A stretch of DNA of 39,640 bases from Chara braunii (lineage: Eukaryota > Streptophyta > Charophyceae > Charales > Characeae), in NCBI GenBank assembly GCA_003427395.1, contig BFEA01000269.1, positions 979,873 through 1,019,512 of the forward strand, given 5' to 3'. Under the pieces are notes generated by a model. It did no database searches, had not been told where the DNA came from, and saw only the letters and a program-made list of their open reading frames with translations. Numbering within the stretch: the stretch's first letter is position 1; the number at the start of each line of letters is the position of its first letter. The position numbers and the translations under genes are program-made. Of the stretch, positions 1-39,640 are shown one piece after another.

Positions 1-941
1 CTGCTGGAAACTAGGTCCAGCGTCCCATGAACATCGTGAATAAAGCACCAACCGGCACCCCACACACACACACTCTTCGAGTTGTGTATAGCGAACATGA
101 CAAAACATACATACAGCATAATCAATACCTTACCCTTCCCGAACCACATAAACAAACGAACTACGGGCTGCGCACCCGTGCCCTCACGGTAAGTCGATAA
201 ATCAACACGGACCACAGAATCCTCTTTTGCAACATTGGCATCAGAAGGGTGCCCACCCTCTCCGCCCCGCCCTGACCCCCTCCGCTAAACCGTGCTGATG
301 GAGGGGGCATCTCGCGCCGCTGGGGATGTCGAAACAAACGGGCCTGACTTTCCAAGCCGTTTGGTGACCTGCGGGGTTTGGAAAACCTTTCCACTCCACC
401 CCTCAGGTTTTCCCGACGTGTACGGGTTCCTCTCGCCGTGACTTGCACATCTTCCATCGACACTTTTGTCCCCATCGCGGTCCCCATTGCGGTTCCCATT
501 GCGCGTAGCGTACTGGTAGGTGGTGACGAAAACTTTTTTATGAAGAGGAATTTACCTATTTACCTATTCGATCTGGATGTGTTTCCGGATTTGGAAAGGG
601 TGTTTGCGCAGTAGAGTGCGAAAAAGACGCGCCTACTTTGTTCTTGTGAGGTAGAGAGAGCGGGGGAAGGGTAGAGGGACAAAGAGCAATTATGGCGAAG
701 TCCATAGGGAGACTGGCAAAGCAAGTGCGAGAAGCGCGGGTAATGGGCCTCGCCAGGCTATCGAGTTCGTCGATCAGAAAATGGAGGAAGTAGGGAGGGG
801 GGACTATTAAGTGACACGCGGTGTTGCTACGTGTCGCAGCTCCATGGAACTGCCCGCCTCCTGGTCGTTGCCGCGTTCGTGAGGTCTCAGCCGTAGATCA
901 TTCGAATCAACGACCAAAGCGGTGCAGTGTTTGTAGGGGAA

Positions 942-968
<27 letters not shown>
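942..968. repeat. (CT)n microsatellite
   Basis: This is an uninterrupted CT dinucleotide run of about 13 units. It lies just upstream of a 34-bp tandem duplication. Confidence 0.95.
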
Positions 969-972
<4 letters not shown>

Positions 973-989
973 CCTCGGTCGCTCATTCT

Positions 990-1054
990 GTCGTTGGCAC
1001 GGCCGCCCGCTATTTGTTTGTTTGTCGTTAGCACAGCCGCCCGCTATTTGTTTG
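990..1054. repeat. 34-bp tandem duplication
   Basis: The 31-bp segment at 990-1020 (starting gtcgttggcacgg) recurs at 1024-1054 with two mismatches, giving a 34-bp period. No coding role is visible. Confidence 0.9.
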
Positions 1055-1429
1055 TCGGCCGCGCGGTGGTGTTGTCGCTTCTGGTGGGGATTGCCTGCAT
1101 AATTGCGGGGCATCGCATGTAGGGTCTGCTTGATTGATCTGTAAAATGCAAGTTGATCCTGGAATGAAGGAGCTGTCGTCAATAATAGTTGCAGTGGTTC
1201 TGGTGGTGTTGATGTTTTGGCGGCAAGTCCGTGCCATTTGTGGTGATTCGGGTGTCAAAGTACACGTGTGCAATTTTTATTGGGTTCGAACAGACATTGC
1301 TGTCCGTTAGTGCAGGTGTTGGTGTTTGTTTTGGAGTAGAGAGAGGGGGGGTAGGAGGAGAACGACAGCACGAGGGTTGCCAGCGTGGTACGTCTCACCT
1401 CTGGGAGGCGTAGAAAAGAAGCGGATAAT

Positions 1430-1549
1430 ATACCTTTCTCGGCCTTTTGGCTTAAGATCAAGTGAAGTATCTCTGTTCTTTTTTTTTTTTTTTTGGGAAA
1501 AGTATCTCTGTTCTGATGTGCTTTAGTATCTGATCCGTGGTCCATCGGG
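1430..1549 (+). pseudogene. U2 snRNA-like sequence, disrupted
   Basis: The start, atacctttctcggcctttt, matches the universally conserved 5' end of U2 snRNA. The following ggcttaagatcaagtgaagtatc matches the branch-site recognition region apart from an extra T and a T-to-A change, so the usual GTAGTA reads GAAGTA. About 16 T residues then interrupt the sequence. A second aagtatctctgttct follows, then tagtatctgatccgtggtcc, which resembles the Sm-adjacent and stem II part of U2. I see no plant snRNA upstream sequence element or TATA box at the normal spacing. I infer a pseudogene with an internal T-tract and a short duplication; a diverged functional variant is less likely. Confidence 0.75.
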
Positions 1550-1873
1550 GGAAAAGAAGGAAAAAGAGAGGCGGATGAGACATGTCTCCTCTTCGCGTTT
1601 CTCTGGGGAATAAAGTAGAAGGCGAGTTCGTTGCTCCCATGGTGTGTCTGTAGGTTGAGGGCTGTGGGAGGTGGGGGGTTTACCATGCGGTGGAACTGGG
1701 TGGAGGTAGCAGGAGGGAGAAGAGGATGAGGAAGTGGCTCAGTCTGTGCTCGGGTGGGAGGGAGGACCAAGCTTTCATTTCGCGCCATATGATCGAGTAT
1801 GCTTTTCTTCTATTCGGCCGTAGATTCGGGTAATCGACGGCTGATACTCCACTATCTCGAGGCTCACCATAAG

Positions 1874-1982
1874 GTGAGGGCGGGGATCGACCGCATCGAG
1901 CCTTAGCACGTGAGATGTGGGAGGGGATCTACCGCACCGCATCGAGCTGTGGCACATGAGGTGAGGGAGGGGATCGACCGCC
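1874..1982. repeat. Imperfect tandem repeat, ~41-46 bp unit, 2.5 copies
   Basis: Copies start at 1874, 1915 and 1961 and share a core resembling gtgaggg-ggggatcgaccgc followed by catcgagc and a cacgtgag/cacatgag end. The third copy is partial. Confidence 0.85.
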
Positions 1983-2117
1983 ATGTACAACGTTTAAGTC
2001 GACCTCTCTCTCCTTGCCACCCTTTATAGAGCAGAGGTTATGTCCGGAATTCCTTTTGGGCGCACTATGCAAGTTTCCTCTTGGTTGGTTTGTGTTTTGT
2101 CTTCCGTGGGCGAGAAG

Positions 2118-2259
2118 ATTAGGAGGAGAGTTGGTGAGGGAGGAGGGTAGCAAGGGAAGGGAGGGAGGGGAGTCTTGTTGGGGGCCGGGGAGGGAGTTGG
2201 GGGAGGGAGAGGAGGAAAAGGGGAGGGAAGGGAGGGGAGGGAAGGCAAGGGGAACGGGG
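2118..2259 (+). other. Homopurine G-rich tract upstream of the gene start
   Basis: About 140 bases are almost entirely A and G on the + strand, with many runs of three to five G separated by short spacers (for example ggggccggggagggagttgggg). Such tracts can form G-quadruplexes or triplexes. It ends about 465 bp before the first in-frame ATG. A regulatory role is inference. Confidence 0.7.
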
Positions 2260-2723
2260 TTTTTGCCTACGCAGGGCGTGGGCGGTAGTTACACATGTGT
2301 CGACCCTCGTGGCAAACGCAGGTGTCTGCCTGGTTGCTGGCGTGGGAGATGGTCGAAGGCCTGTTGTGTGGATTTCCCCGCCAACAGTGGAGTGAGAGGA
2401 CATTTGGGCCAATCTCTGGAGGGGTAATTCTGCGACAAGATCGATGTGGTATATCCATCCTTCCGCCTGCTGGTGGCTGGTGATGCACATTTCGTCAGAA
2501 TCCTGGCCGTCGTCTTAGGCGGGTTCCTGCCCTTGCTCCTTCATTATACCGCCGACTGGTTCGTGCTTTCGCGCGTGTGTTCAGATTGTCCTCTCTTCGG
2601 GGCGCGAGGTGGCGCACAGAGCGCGCGGTCGAGCGAGCGGAAAAAAAAAAAGTAAGGGGGGGGGGAGAGTCGGAAGAAAGAGAAACGGGGTGCGAGAGTG
2701 CGAATCGAGTAGTGAGTGGGGGG

Positions 2724-39513
<36,790 letters not shown>

Positions 39514-39588
39514 GTATTAAAGGCAAATCCATTGTTCTTTTTTTGTTATGTGTGAAACAGTTTTCACCTTTGGCAGTAGCTGATGCAG

Positions 39589-39640
39589 ATCCCAGGGGTC
39601 GATGCCTTGACCTCAGCTTACCTGTGTACAGTATCTGCAC
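39589..39640 (+). CDS. CLPX: Possible ClpX exon 13, cut by the window edge
   Basis: After a possible acceptor gatgcag, the phase-0 frame reads IPGVDALTSAY. Plant ClpX continues MYE/MFE with IP or VP at this point, so the first two residues fit. The following residues are not convincing. The implied intron 12 would be only 75 nt, far shorter than the other introns. The true exon 13 may lie beyond the window. Confidence 0.3.
   Translation, partial: MPGVDALTSAYLCTVSA

Larger units (their letters stand above)
1..1429. other. Upstream intergenic DNA, no supported gene
   Basis: No reading frame here resembles a known protein. The open stretches at 161-499 (-) and 378-614 (+) overlap each other and have low-complexity composition, so I do not call them. 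The region contains a (CT) microsatellite at 942-968 and a 34-bp tandem duplication at 990-1054. Positions 465-505 hold a short run of imperfect repeats around cccattgcggt. An end of a neighbouring gene could lie here unrecognised. Confidence 0.6.
1550..2723 (+). promoter_or_regulatory. Upstream / 5' leader region of the ClpX gene
   Basis: This stretch separates the U2-like sequence from the first in-frame ATG of the ClpX gene. It holds a 46-bp-type repeat (1874-1982) and a homopurine tract (2118-2259). A weak TATA-like cattatacc lies at 2541-2549. The ClpX frame is open upstream of the ATG from about 2577 but has no ATG there. The transcription start cannot be placed from sequence alone, so the promoter assignment is inference from position. 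Confidence 0.4.

Noticed and set aside
161-614. Overlapping open frames on both strands near the left edge
   Set aside because: Low-complexity Arg/Pro-rich products with mutual overlap and no family resemblance.

Overview
The window looks like nuclear DNA of a green-lineage eukaryote. It is dominated by one plant-type mitochondrial ClpX gene on the + strand. Twelve exons can be joined in frame from 2724 to 39513 (1,198 codons). A possible thirteenth exon is cut by the right edge. Every junction used is GT-AG, and the introns run from 1.3 to 7.5 kb. The mixture of long repeat-filled introns, many GA/CT/CA microsatellites, a plastid psaB fragment, and mitochondrial small-subunit rRNA plus 5S rRNA in land-plant-like linkage suggests a streptophyte. 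A Chara-like charophyte alga is my best guess, but that is inference.

Layout. Positions 1-2723 are upstream DNA with short tandem repeats, a broken U2 snRNA-like sequence (1430-1549) and a homopurine G-rich tract (2118-2259). Exon 1 (2724-5012) encodes a very long Gly/Ser/Pro-rich N-terminal region with a C4 zinc motif and the conserved entry into the AAA+ module. Intron 1 (5013-12559) is a museum of tandem repeats and tRNA-like (SINE-like) sequences. Exon 2 (12560-13061) ends inside the Walker A motif. Intron 2 carries an antisense, 5'-truncated non-LTR retrotransposon reading frame (13969-15711). Exons 3-12 (16080-39513) are short and encode the rest of the AAA+ module: pore loop, Walker B, RKH-type loop, ClpP-binding IGF loop, arginine-finger region and sensor 2. 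Intron 7 holds a plastid psaB fragment between two diverged 123-bp direct repeats. Intron 9 holds a mitochondrial block (rrn18 3' part, rrn5 and a trnfM-like sequence).

Only one protein-coding host gene is supported. It is expected to make the unfoldase of the mitochondrial ClpXP protease. Its notable features are the ~740-residue region before the AAA+ module, a ~130-residue low-complexity insert before Walker A, and Asn in place of His in the RKH loop. Everything else is mobile, organelle-derived or repetitive DNA. Three N runs (16684-16703, 18367, 25805) mark assembly joins, and at least one (25805) looks like an uncollapsed overlap. I found no convincing undescribed system. The strongest leads are the ClpX extensions and the organellar insertions.
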